DNA from: an uncultured Lachnospiraceae bacterium
GTDB lineage: Bacteria > Bacillota > Clostridia > Lachnospirales > Lachnospiraceae
Assembly: GCA_947631665.1 (NCBI GenBank)
Contig: CANRMF010000001.1
Span: 44,707 to 108,706, forward strand
Direction of reading: 5' to 3'
Length of the DNA stretch: 64,000 bases
Shown in pieces: positions 1 through 7,932 of this stretch (position 1 is the stretch's first letter; each line of letters opens with the position of its first letter). The translations under genes and the position numbers were made by a program. The notes beneath the pieces are model-generated. The model made no database searches. It was given only the letters and a program-made list of their open reading frames with translations, and had not been told where the DNA came from.

Positions 1-135
1 AATCCGGTCGGTCGTAAAATAAAGGACAATGTTGACGAATAAATAAACTAAAATAATTCCTAAAACAATAAAACCGATATTCAGATTGATTTTTGAACGA
101 TATCTGATTTTTTTACTTGTGTTATTTCCGGACAT
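1..135 (-). CDS. HlyD-like membrane protein, N-terminus only (partial)
   Basis: Only the first 45 codons lie in the window; the gene runs off the left edge. The start is an ATG preceded by GGAGAG. The peptide has a polar, basic head (MSGNNTSKKIRYRSK) followed by a single hydrophobic segment at about residues 20-40 and then a short polar stretch, the layout of an inner-membrane-anchored protein with its bulk outside. In Lachnospiraceae, proteins annotated as HlyD-family efflux adaptors begin this way, so that is the best guess, but nothing diagnostic of the adaptor domain is visible. A good sigma-A-like promoter lies upstream. Confidence 0.5.
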   Translation of the reverse strand, partial: MSGNNTSKKIRYRSKINLNIGFIVLGIILVYLFVNIVLYFTTDRI

Positions 136-215
136 AAGTCTCTCCATTTTCGTTTGCAACACTTCTGTTTGGTACAGAAATTACCGTTCAAACAGAAATA
201 AAACCACTATGTCAT

Positions 216-244
216 ATTATCATATAATTTGTGAGGATAGTCAA
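216..244 (-). promoter_or_regulatory. Sigma-A-like promoter for the HlyD-like gene
   Basis: On the minus strand TTGACT is followed by 17 bases and GATAAT, five of six matches in each hexamer. It sits about 80 bases upstream of the HlyD-like start and points at it. Inferred from sequence match only. Confidence 0.6.
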
Positions 245-326
245 TATTGCTAAAATGAAAATTTTATGTATTTTTTTTGAATTTCTGGTAATTCTATTAA
301 AAGAAATCAATTAGGAGGATTTTAAA

Positions 327-539
327 ATGAGAAGTAAAGGATTAGACTATTTTATTCTTGCATTAGCAATTATAGGAGCAATCAACTGGGGACTGGTAGG
401 AATTTTCAAAATCAATTTGGTTTCCTACTTATTCGGCAGTATGTCTTGGGTATCAAGAATTATTTACGCACTGGTTGGGCTTTGCGGATTATATTTATTA
501 AGCTTTTATGGAAGAATTTCTTCTTTCGGACGCGAATAA
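327..539 (+). CDS. DUF378 small membrane protein (YuzA-like)
   Basis: This 70-residue protein has two hydrophobic segments (about residues 8-27 and 40-60) and the family signature AIIGAINWGLVG near the N-terminus, typical of DUF378 membrane proteins, whose function is not established. The start has a strong AGGAGG seven to nine bases upstream. It is one of only two plus-strand genes here and forms its own unit: it diverges from the HlyD-like gene and ends at a terminator shared with the convergent P-loop gene. A weak candidate promoter (TTGCTA, 16 bases, TATTTT) lies at about 247-274. Confidence 0.9.
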   Translation: MRSKGLDYFILALAIIGAINWGLVGIFKINLVSYLFGSMSWVSRIIYALVGLCGLYLLSFYGRISSFGRE

Positions 540-550
540 TAGTCGTCCTG

Positions 551-602
551 AAAAAGAACCTGATATCATTCAAAGTAAGAATGGCATCAGGTTCTTTTTT
601 AA
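551..602. terminator. Bidirectional intrinsic terminator
   Basis: AAGAACCTGAT and ATCAGGTTCTT pair around a short loop, with a T-run on either side depending on strand. It lies between the convergent DUF378 and P-loop genes and can serve both. Confidence 0.85.
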
Positions 603-1016
603 TTAGCAGGAAACAATTACCTTATCTTTTGCATTTTCCGGTAAGTCCGCTTCCTTAACAGAAATACTCAGGACAAACGTAATACCTTCACTCAGTTTAT
701 CCAAAGTATCAATCAGGGAAGCTAAAGTCGTTTCATCAGAATGAGAAATCGTCAAAAGGCTGTCAAAAAAGATTGTTTCAATGTCATGGTTGCCGGACAG
801 CAGTCCGGATACAAATCCGACAAAGCCTTCATATGACTGAACAGGATATTCGCAGATATTGATTAAGCGAATCCGGTTATTGAGTTCATACATATGCTTT
901 GCGCTTTTGTCCACATAAATGACATCGCCCGTTGCACTGCCGACAGCGTCAGCAGCCTTTTGCAGCACTTCTTTTGTCTTACCTTTTCCTTTTTCTCCAC
1001 AAATGATTTGAATCAT
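603..1016 (-). CDS. Small orphan P-loop ATPase-like protein
   Basis: A 137-residue protein starting with a textbook Walker A loop, GEKGKGKT, at residues 7-14, and a possible Walker B strand, ETIFFDS, near residue 80. There is no transmembrane segment and no further recognisable domain; the length is about that of a minimal nucleotide-binding core. Similar short proteins at the end of the mre/min operon of Lachnospiraceae are sometimes annotated as PilT-like, but no PilT-specific motif is visible here. It is the last gene of the shape operon, about 40 bases after mgsA, and its start has AGGAGG. The function is unknown. Confidence 0.75.
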   Translation of the reverse strand: MIQIICGEKGKGKTKEVLQKAADAVGSATGDVIYVDKSAKHMYELNNRIRLINICEYPVQSYEGFVGFVSGLLSGNHDIETIFFDSLLTISHSDETTLASLIDTLDKLSEGITFVLSISVKEADLPENAKDKVIVSC

Positions 1017-1059
1017 ATAGTGTCCTCCTTTGTTTTTATTTTATGTGCCTTCCTGACAC

Positions 1060-1458
1060 TTAACTACGATAAAATTCACGCCAGTCCAATTCTCCGCGAT
1101 CCAACGCATGAATCAGTAATTCGGCGGACGCAAGGTTGGTCGCTAACGGAATATTGTGCGTATCGCATAAACGGATTGCTTTATGAATATCCGGTTCATG
1201 GGACTTGGGATTCAGTGGATCTCTCAGAAAAATCAATAAATCAAGCTGGTTCTGTTCAATCTGTGAACACATCTGCTGTTCTCCGCCCAGATGACCGGCA
1301 AGATATTTGTACACCGTCAGATTGGCGGCTTCCTCAATCAGCCTGCCCGTCGTTCCGGTAGCATATAATGAATGTTTGTTTAATATTCCGCGATATGCCA
1401 CACAGAAATTCTGCATTAGTTTTTTCTTTGAATCATGTGCAATGAAACCAATATTCAT
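1060..1458 (-). CDS. mgsA: Methylglyoxal synthase
   Basis: Converts dihydroxyacetone phosphate to methylglyoxal and phosphate, a cytosolic bypass of lower glycolysis. The 132-residue protein shows the family hallmarks: IGFIAHDSKK at the N-terminus, YATGTTG around residue 35, the phosphate-binding GGEQQ near residue 60, and FLRDPL followed by the DIHKAIRLCD segment. The ORF track extends the frame upstream, but the start used here (1458) has GGAGGG just before it and matches the family N-terminus. It follows rodA so closely that the shape operon is probably transcribed through it. Confidence 0.95.
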   Translation of the reverse strand: MNIGFIAHDSKKKLMQNFCVAYRGILNKHSLYATGTTGRLIEEAANLTVYKYLAGHLGGEQQMCSQIEQNQLDLLIFLRDPLNPKSHEPDIHKAIRLCDTHNIPLATNLASAELLIHALDRGELDWREFYRS

Positions 1459-1472
1459 ATATCCCTCCATGC

Positions 1473-2612
1473 TTATAATAAATTTCTTTTCTGTAATCCG
1501 ATATTTAATATAATGCCGATACCGCAGTATAAACTTACCAGTGAAGTCAGCCCGTAACTCACAAACGGCAGCGTCAGACCGGTATTTGGCAAAAGCATCG
1601 TCGCTACGGAAATGTTGATAAAAGACTGAATTGTAATTAAAACGCCAAATCCATAGCAGAACAGCCGCCCCATCAGGTCGCCGGCATGTGCGCCGGTAAT
1701 AAAACACTCAAGAACAATCAGAAACAGCAATATAATTACGGCCGCGCCTCCGATAAATCCCATTTCCTCCCCGACAATCGTAAATATAAAGTCCGTATGC
1801 GCTTCTGAAAGGAAATTTCCGTTTTTTACGGAAGTCACCGTATTATTGTCGAGCCCTTTTCCGGTCAAACCGCCCGAACCAATCGCCAAAAGAGAATTTT
1901 CCTGCTGATAGCGGATTTTTTCTGCTTCAGGATTATTCTCCTGAAAAAATCCGACAATCCTGTTATACTGATACTCCTCCAAAATGCCACTGTCAGGCTG
2001 GAGTACAAAATATCCTGAAATAAGAATTACCGGCACTGCAATAACGAGAACCGTCCAAACAATTTTACTGCTGATTCCTGATAAAAATATTATAGCACAA
2101 AATGTCACAAAAATAACTATTGTTGTTGATAAATCCGGCTCTTTATATATCAAAAATAATGGAACAGCCGCAAATAATACAATTCCCCCTAAAGTTTTCA
2201 GGGAACTGATTTGTCCTCTCCGCTTGTACAAGTATGAAGCAAAAAAGATTAACAGAAAAATTTTACCTAACTCTGAGGGTTGAAACTGCGTAAATCCCAA
2301 GTCAATCCAACGCGTAGCGCCCTTGTTGGTGACGCCGATCAGAAAAACCGAAATTAACAGTATGTTGGTAATAATATAAATAATCCAATAAAATTTAAAA
2401 ATGAATTTATAACTGAGCAGCGTAAAAATAATCAGCACGATAATACTGATTGCCAGTCCGATAATCTGCTTAAACTGATAGTTCTCCCCTTCCGCAGCGC
2501 TGCCAATCGTAAAAATTCCTATGCACGTGATGGCAATCACATAGACAATCAGTCTGAAATTCAGATTTGACAACTCATATGCTTTTAATTTTTGGATTAT
2601 TTTTCTAAACAT
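1473..2612 (-). CDS. rodA: RodA-type SEDS peptidoglycan glycosyltransferase
   Basis: A 379-residue polytopic membrane protein of the SEDS family (RodA/FtsW/SpoVE), which polymerises lipid II into glycan strands together with a class B PBP. About ten hydrophobic segments are visible. Family signatures are GATRWIDLGFTQFQPSELGK (about residues 98-117) and, near the C-terminus, NTGLTLPFVSYGLTS. Membership in one operon with mreBCD and mrdA argues for RodA of the elongation complex rather than FtsW or SpoVE. It starts one base after the minE stop. Confidence 0.95.
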   Translation of the reverse strand: MFRKIIQKLKAYELSNLNFRLIVYVIAITCIGIFTIGSAAEGENYQFKQIIGLAISIIVLIIFTLLSYKFIFKFYWIIYIITNILLISVFLIGVTNKGATRWIDLGFTQFQPSELGKIFLLIFFASYLYKRRGQISSLKTLGGIVLFAAVPLFLIYKEPDLSTTIVIFVTFCAIIFLSGISSKIVWTVLVIAVPVILISGYFVLQPDSGILEEYQYNRIVGFFQENNPEAEKIRYQQENSLLAIGSGGLTGKGLDNNTVTSVKNGNFLSEAHTDFIFTIVGEEMGFIGGAAVIILLFLIVLECFITGAHAGDLMGRLFCYGFGVLITIQSFINISVATMLLPNTGLTLPFVSYGLTSLVSLYCGIGIILNIGLQKRNLL

Positions 2613-2613
2613 T

Positions 2614-2865
2614 TTATACTTTAACCTCTTTTATCGGAATGTTTGCCAGAAGATATGGAATGGAATCATGACATATCTCAACGGAACATTTTTCCCTGTC
2701 TACATCTATGTATTTTGAAAGGACTTTAATTAAATCTTTTTTAATTGCATCGGTCGTGTAAGGATTACAGCCCACGCGGTCTGTTACTAACAATATCTGC
2801 AGACGTTTTTTTGCGATGGAACTGGATTTCTTTTTTCTAAAAAATTTTTTAAAAAACATCATCAA
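2614..2865 (-). CDS. minE: Cell division topological specificity factor MinE
   Basis: An 83-residue protein with the MinE layout: a basic N-terminus (FFKKFFRKKKSSSIAKKRLQ) that would form the amphipathic membrane-targeting and MinD-activating region, followed by ILLVTDR and the dimerising domain ending in VEICHDSIPYLLANIPI. MinE stimulates MinD ATPase and drives pole-to-pole oscillation. It overlaps the minD stop by four bases, so the two are probably translationally coupled. Confidence 0.93.
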   Translation of the reverse strand: MMMFFKKFFRKKKSSSIAKKRLQILLVTDRVGCNPYTTDAIKKDLIKVLSKYIDVDREKCSVEICHDSIPYLLANIPIKEVKV

Positions 2866-3647
2866 TACCCCCTGCTAAAAATCAATTTCCTAAAACGTTT
2901 CGTTTTCTTTGAAGTTTTTTCATTGAAAGGTTCGCCTATCAATTTTTCAGTAATACTGATGATTGATTTTTTGATTTTTGTATTTTGATCCATCAATGAG
3001 ACTCCGCGGTTGGTTGCAACAACAACGTCAGTATCGTCATTCAGGTATCCGATCAGCTCCGCCCCTAAAATCTCTGAGACGTCCTCTTTTGACATCATAT
3101 CGCCTTTCCGGATTAAGTCCGGACGGATTCGGTTTACAATCAGGGAAACCGGTGAAATCCCGCTTTTCTCCAGCAAGCCGATTACGCGGTCTGCGTCCCG
3201 CACTGCGGAAACCTCCGGCGTCGTAATGACGACTGCCTTGTCTGCGGCGGCAATCGCATTTTGAAAGCCCCGTTCAATGCCGGCAGGACAGTCAATCAGA
3301 ACATAGTCAAATTTTTCTTTCAACTGTTCAACCAGCCGGCGCATCTGCTCCGGCGTGACGGCGTCCTTATCCCGCGTCTGCGCACTCGGCAGCAAAAATA
3401 AATTAGAATGGGTTCTGTCGCGGATAATTGCCTGACTCAAACGGCAGTTTCCTTCTACTACATCTACAAGATTGTACGTAATGTAATTTTCAAGCCCCAT
3501 AACGACATCGAGATTTCTTAATCCGATGTCCGTATCAATCGCAAGAATTTTTTTCCCTTTTTTTGCCATTGATACACTTAAATTTGCGGTGATGGTTGTT
3601 TTTCCAACCCCGCCTTTTCCGGAAGTGATAACAATTACTTCTCCCAT
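2862..3647 (-). CDS. minD: Septum site-determining ATPase MinD
   Basis: A 261-residue ParA/MinD-type ATPase. The deviant Walker A SGKGGVGKTT sits at residues 9-18, the switch region AIDTDIGLRNLD at about 36-47, and the Walker B-like YVLIDCPAGIE around 115. The basic C-terminal tail (KKTKRFRKLIFSRGY) fits the amphipathic membrane-targeting helix. MinD normally recruits MinC to block FtsZ assembly at the poles, but no minC is found in the cluster. The start has TAGGAGGAGC upstream. Confidence 0.95.
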   Translation of the reverse strand: MGEVIVITSGKGGVGKTTITANLSVSMAKKGKKILAIDTDIGLRNLDVVMGLENYITYNLVDVVEGNCRLSQAIIRDRTHSNLFLLPSAQTRDKDAVTPEQMRRLVEQLKEKFDYVLIDCPAGIERGFQNAIAAADKAVVITTPEVSAVRDADRVIGLLEKSGISPVSLIVNRIRPDLIRKGDMMSKEDVSEILGAELIGYLNDDTDVVVATNRGVSLMDQNTKIKKSIISITEKLIGEPFNEKTSKKTKRFRKLIFSRGY

Positions 3648-3717
3648 AAGCTCCTCCTAAAAAAATAATTATCAGCTTTTGTAATTTATGTTTTTTTCTT
3701 TAGGAAGTTTCGCCGGT

Positions 3718-6555
3718 TTAATCCTGCGTTACATCAGAAGCGTCCTGTTTCTTGACTTCTTTATTGATATCTTTATCTGTCAGTTCGCCATATTGATACT
3801 GAATTACATTTTTTGCCAGTTCCGCTGAGTCGTGAGAGGAATTTCCAAATGGAATAACAACGGAAACCGCCATTTTCGGATTATCATACGGCGCATATGC
3901 AACAAACACAGAATGAGAATTTCTATGCTTATTTTCTTGGGCTGTTCCGGATTTTCCGGCAATCTTGATTTTTGTATCATTAAAATATTTTTGAACGGTA
4001 CCGCTGGTAATTACCATGCGCATACCGGTGTGAATGGCTTCCCATGTGCTGGCTGAGGCGTCAACTTTGTTTGAGGCAGCCGGTTTTCCCGCACTGACTA
4101 ATTTTCCTGCGCCGGAGGTCACTTTACCGATCAGCGTCAGCGGGTTGTTCGTACCGCCGTTTGCAATGGTTGACACATACCGCGCAAGCTGCACCGGCGT
4201 GTAGGCGTTACTGCCCTGACCGATTGCGGAGTGTACCGCGCTCTCTGTTGAAAAATGAGGTTCCCGCTCTGTAATTTCCACACCGGATTTCATATTCAGA
4301 CCGAGTTTGGTCGCGTAAGTCTCCAAGCGCTCCAAGCCTGAAGCGCTGTCATATTTTTTTGAATTGATGGAACCGAGACGGTATCCCATTTCGTAAAAGA
4401 AATAGTTACAGGACTGGGCAATCGCCTGCTCCACATTCAGAGGCCCATGCGCCGACGGGTAAATCCAGCATTTTGGAGACGGCGTAATGGCTTTATATAC
4501 GCCGGTATCATTGACCGTCTCATCTAAACTGATTAAATCCTCCTCAAGGGCAGCCATTGCAGTACACATTTTAAATGTTGAACCCGGAGCGGTTGCGCCC
4601 TGTGTGGCGCGGTTGTAAAGCGGATCGGACTGATCCTGCAAAAGCTGGTTCCAGTAATCCGGATCGACGCTGCCGGAAAGTTTATTGTTGTCATAGCTTG
4701 GATATGTCACCATGGCGGTCACCTGTCCTGTGTTCGGATCAGTAACCACAATCGAACCGGAGCATGGATCCAAAGCCAACTGCGCCGGCGTAATTTTCAG
4801 CTTTTTAATCTGGTCAATGATAAACTGGTAACAGTAAACCGTATCGTATGTCTGCAGTCTTGCATATTTATCCCGGTCTTTTTCCAAAATGCCCTGATCA
4901 TATAACAGCATACAGATTTCGCTTCCGGAAACAGTGCCGTCAAAAATACGGTAATAAACGACTTTTTCACTGAACTCCGTATTATTTTCCAAATCTTCAA
5001 AAAGATACTGTAAAATCAAATCGTAGGTCTCGTCGGAGGATAGATATTCATTTTCTGCGCCGAGCAGTTCGATATCAATCCAGTTGTTCCGGATAGCGGC
5101 CTTTAAAAACGTATTGATACTGGTCTTTCCGTTGATATAGTTCTGATAGTCCTGATTTTCGGTATCAATCGTCGAAGTCAGCAAGATGCCCGAAGTTTTC
5201 AAAATTTCATAAATATAATCATCATATTCCTGAAATTCGTCTGATAAATCATTGTATTTCGTGCCCTCTCCCTCAAGCTCCGTATGTAATTTTTTTAAAG
5301 CGGCTTTCATGGAATCGGTATATTTTTTATACAGTTTTTTTTCATTATCCGTTTTGTGGGCGGCAATCAGTTTTTCCAGACTGACTACATTATTTGTCAC
5401 AAGCTGTGCGTAGACTTTTTTTGCGGAAATATAATGAATGTCGTCGTCGGTTTCACTCTTTTCGTCAACGTCATAATTTTTGATTTCGGAAATTAAAATT
5501 GCGGCAATCTTCTTTTCCAGAAGTTTGTATGCGGCAATCTGCATTTTGCTGTCAATTGTCAGATAAATGTCGTTTCCGGCAGAAGCGTCCGTCGATGAAA
5601 TTTCACTTAAAACTTTTCCGGTGCTGTCCACGAAGATTTTTGTCTCTCCATGAACGCCCTGCAATTCGTCCTCGCACGCCTGTTCAATACCTGCTTTTCC
5701 CACAATATCGTTGGACACATATTTTTTTCCGGCTTCCGTATATTCCTCAAGCTCCGCGTCGGAAATTTTACCGGTGTAGCCTATAATCGGGGCAAAATAC
5801 ATACTGTTGTTATATTTGCGCACCGTCTGCTGTTCTACGGAAACGCCGGTAATCGTCGACGTGTTTTCCTGAATTGCCACTGCGGTTTCTTTGGAAACGT
5901 CTTTTGCAATCGTTGTCGTAACATATTTCTGATAAGAAGTGCAATAGACGTTGTACCGGATAGAAATCATTTTCAGCAGCATGGACTTGTTGTAATCTTC
6001 TTTGATTTCAAAAAAATCATCTTTCAGGTAATTCATTATTTCCGTCGGATTGGCATTCCGGTAATCTTTGTTGTCTCTTACATACCGTTTGTTAAAAATA
6101 TTTTCGTAAAAAATTTTTTTGGCGGCGTCGGAGGCAAAATTAAATTCCCAGTGTTTTGCCGAATTGAGAATAATCGGGAAATCAATAATTACGGTATCCC
6201 CGTTTTTTTCAATCAGTTTGATTGTATTGGAAACAATCTTATTGAGCTGTGCGTTTTTCGTATCGGAACTGTCGATTTTGTCCTCAAAGACAACGGAATA
6301 GGCAAGGCTGTCATACGCTAAAACCTTTCCCTTTGCGTCGAGAATCCTGCCTCTGGTGCCGGGATTGTAAATGGTTTTTTCCGCTTGTTGAATATAGGTG
6401 CTCATGTAGTAATTTTCATTTACAATCTGCAGGTCAAAAATCCGGTAAATCAGTCCCGCAAACATACAGATGACAATAACGGAAACAATGAAAATTCTTG
6501 ATTTTATTATTTTTAAAATATTATATAAAAAATCACTTACCAAAGTATAATTCAC
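3718..6555 (-). CDS. mrdA: Penicillin-binding protein 2 (class B transpeptidase) with a large insertion
   Basis: A 945-residue class B PBP that cross-links peptidoglycan during elongation, partner of RodA. One N-terminal transmembrane segment (about residues 15-40) is followed by the pedestal (GTRGRILDAKGKVLAYD) and the transpeptidase domain with the active-site STFK, the SCN triad and KSGTAQ. About 250 acidic, lysine-rich residues (roughly 340-600) are inserted between the LTIDSKMQ helix and the GSIVVTDPNTGQV strand, making it far longer than the usual 600-700 residues. The track start is GTG, with AGGAGA almost abutting it; an in-frame TTG four codons later is a possible alternative. It overlaps the end of mreD. 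Confidence 0.93.
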   Translation of the reverse strand: MNYTLVSDFLYNILKIIKSRIFIVSVIVICMFAGLIYRIFDLQIVNENYYMSTYIQQAEKTIYNPGTRGRILDAKGKVLAYDSLAYSVVFEDKIDSSDTKNAQLNKIVSNTIKLIEKNGDTVIIDFPIILNSAKHWEFNFASDAAKKIFYENIFNKRYVRDNKDYRNANPTEIMNYLKDDFFEIKEDYNKSMLLKMISIRYNVYCTSYQKYVTTTIAKDVSKETAVAIQENTSTITGVSVEQQTVRKYNNSMYFAPIIGYTGKISDAELEEYTEAGKKYVSNDIVGKAGIEQACEDELQGVHGETKIFVDSTGKVLSEISSTDASAGNDIYLTIDSKMQIAAYKLLEKKIAAILISEIKNYDVDEKSETDDDIHYISAKKVYAQLVTNNVVSLEKLIAAHKTDNEKKLYKKYTDSMKAALKKLHTELEGEGTKYNDLSDEFQEYDDYIYEILKTSGILLTSTIDTENQDYQNYINGKTSINTFLKAAIRNNWIDIELLGAENEYLSSDETYDLILQYLFEDLENNTEFSEKVVYYRIFDGTVSGSEICMLLYDQGILEKDRDKYARLQTYDTVYCYQFIIDQIKKLKITPAQLALDPCSGSIVVTDPNTGQVTAMVTYPSYDNNKLSGSVDPDYWNQLLQDQSDPLYNRATQGATAPGSTFKMCTAMAALEEDLISLDETVNDTGVYKAITPSPKCWIYPSAHGPLNVEQAIAQSCNYFFYEMGYRLGSINSKKYDSASGLERLETYATKLGLNMKSGVEITEREPHFSTESAVHSAIGQGSNAYTPVQLARYVSTIANGGTNNPLTLIGKVTSGAGKLVSAGKPAASNKVDASASTWEAIHTGMRMVITSGTVQKYFNDTKIKIAGKSGTAQENKHRNSHSVFVAYAPYDNPKMAVSVVIPFGNSSHDSAELAKNVIQYQYGELTDKDINKEVKKQDASDVTQD

Positions 6556-7066
6556 TCTCCTGTTTTTCTGCGTAAACTTTTTCGTTTAATAAATAAAACG
6601 CTTTGTATAATAACAGCATTAAAAATGCCGTAAAAATCATTTCCGGCAGTATGATCCGGTCGAAATAAAAGGAATATGTCAGTTTATTTCTCAGAAGGAA
6701 CCGGAAAATATAAACGAAGGAATTGTAAACAAAATCATTGAAAAATACCAAAAGCATTGCCATGTACACATGGTCATTATGCAGCAGACGTTTGAATATG
6801 CCGCTGAAAAATCCGATATAAGTATAAATTAAAGCGTACAGTCCGAGCACGTCGCCAAATGCAATATCCACTAAAAAGCCACAGAAAAGTCCTGTGAGGC
6901 TGCCGAAATTTTCTCCTCGCATAAATCCCAGAATGGACGTCACTAAAAGAAGTAAATTTGGGGTTGAAACCAGTAGATTTGTACTGAGCGATATGTAACT
7001 CTGTAACACAAATGCGATAATAACAATGACTCCTGTCACAAGAATTTTAATAAAATTGCGTTTCAT
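6533..7066 (-). CDS. mreD: Rod shape-determining protein MreD
   Basis: A 177-residue very hydrophobic protein with about five transmembrane segments. MreD sequences are poorly conserved, but GFMRGENFGSLTGLFCGFLVD fits the family segment, and position between mreC and mrdA is diagnostic. It is a membrane component of the MreBCD elongation complex. The start is preceded by AAGGATTAAA, which overlaps the mreC stop. The 3' end overlaps mrdA by about 20 bases. Confidence 0.9.
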   Translation of the reverse strand: MKRNFIKILVTGVIVIIAFVLQSYISLSTNLLVSTPNLLLLVTSILGFMRGENFGSLTGLFCGFLVDIAFGDVLGLYALIYTYIGFFSGIFKRLLHNDHVYMAMLLVFFNDFVYNSFVYIFRFLLRNKLTYSFYFDRIILPEMIFTAFLMLLLYKAFYLLNEKVYAEKQESELYFGK

Positions 7067-7067
7067 T

Positions 7068-7925
7068 TTAATCCTTTAAATCCTCTTTTAACTGTGTAAT
7101 CACCAACACTTCGTTGATATGCTGAAAATCAACGGCGGGAAGAATGGTGCCCGACTGCGTCAGATCGTTGGAATCCGGCTGCACCTGATTTACATATCCC
7201 ACCAGAATTCCCGGAAGAAATTTATCGCTGATTTGGGAGGTCACTACGGAATCGCCCTCTTTTACCTCAGCGTTTTTATCAATTTCCGTAATATTTAAAA
7301 TCCCCTGCTCCATCAGTTTTAAATCGCCGCTGACAATGCCGGTATCAGTCGCATTGACGAACGCAACGCTGACTTTGCTTTCATCGTCGATTACGGAACG
7401 GACTTTTGCGTAATTTTTTCCGACGTCATAGACGATGCCGACAAGTCCGCCGCCGCTGATAACGTTCATATCCACCGCGATTCCATCATCGCTGCCTTTA
7501 TTGATTGTGAAAATATGAAACCAGTTTCCGGTATCCTTTCCAATTACGGTAGCGCCTACTTTTTTATATTGGGAATAATCTCCGTCAAGCGCATACAACT
7601 GCCTGAGCCGCTCTAATTCGTATTTATTCTGGGATAAAAGGCTGTTTTCCTCAGAGAGCTTATCTACTTTTTCCTGTAACTGCTTATTTTCTTTTGTGAG
7701 TTTGTTGACGGACTTCACCATATCTGATTTGGAAACAAACCATGAACCGACATGGTTCACTCCGTCCTGCAGAGGCACGACAATAACGCTGAGCGCCGCC
7801 TTAAAAGGTTTTGCGTAATTTTTTACGGTAACTGATAAAATCAGATTGACAATACACAAAAGCGTCAGAATAAATATCAGCACTTTTGGTTTAATTCCGA
7901 ATTTTTTGTTCTTTTTCATAACCAT
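7068..7925 (-). CDS. mreC: Rod shape-determining protein MreC
   Basis: A 285-residue bitopic membrane protein: a short basic cytosolic head, a transmembrane segment at about residues 12-30, a coiled coil at about 70-110 (KENKQLQEKVDKLSEENSLL) and an extracytoplasmic beta-barrel region with VIGKDTGNWFHIFTINKGS and GGGLVGIVYDVG. MreC links cytoplasmic MreB to PBP2 and RodA. It is followed within two bases by mreD and preceded by mreB, with a fair ribosome binding site (AAAGGATAA) seven bases upstream of the ATG. Confidence 0.95.
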   Translation of the reverse strand: MVMKKNKKFGIKPKVLIFILTLLCIVNLILSVTVKNYAKPFKAALSVIVVPLQDGVNHVGSWFVSKSDMVKSVNKLTKENKQLQEKVDKLSEENSLLSQNKYELERLRQLYALDGDYSQYKKVGATVIGKDTGNWFHIFTINKGSDDGIAVDMNVISGGGLVGIVYDVGKNYAKVRSVIDDESKVSVAFVNATDTGIVSGDLKLMEQGILNITEIDKNAEVKEGDSVVTSQISDKFLPGILVGYVNQVQPDSNDLTQSGTILPAVDFQHINEVLVITQLKEDLKD

Positions 7926-7932
7926 TTATCCT

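Noticed and set aside
894-1361. 155-aa plus-strand ORF across the P-loop and mgsA genes
   Set aside because: It crosses two conserved minus-strand genes and their gap, and has no start signal.
5650-6321. 223-aa ORF opposite to mrdA
   Set aside because: It lies entirely antisense to a conserved part of PBP2, lacks a ribosome binding site, and has a biased, low-information composition.
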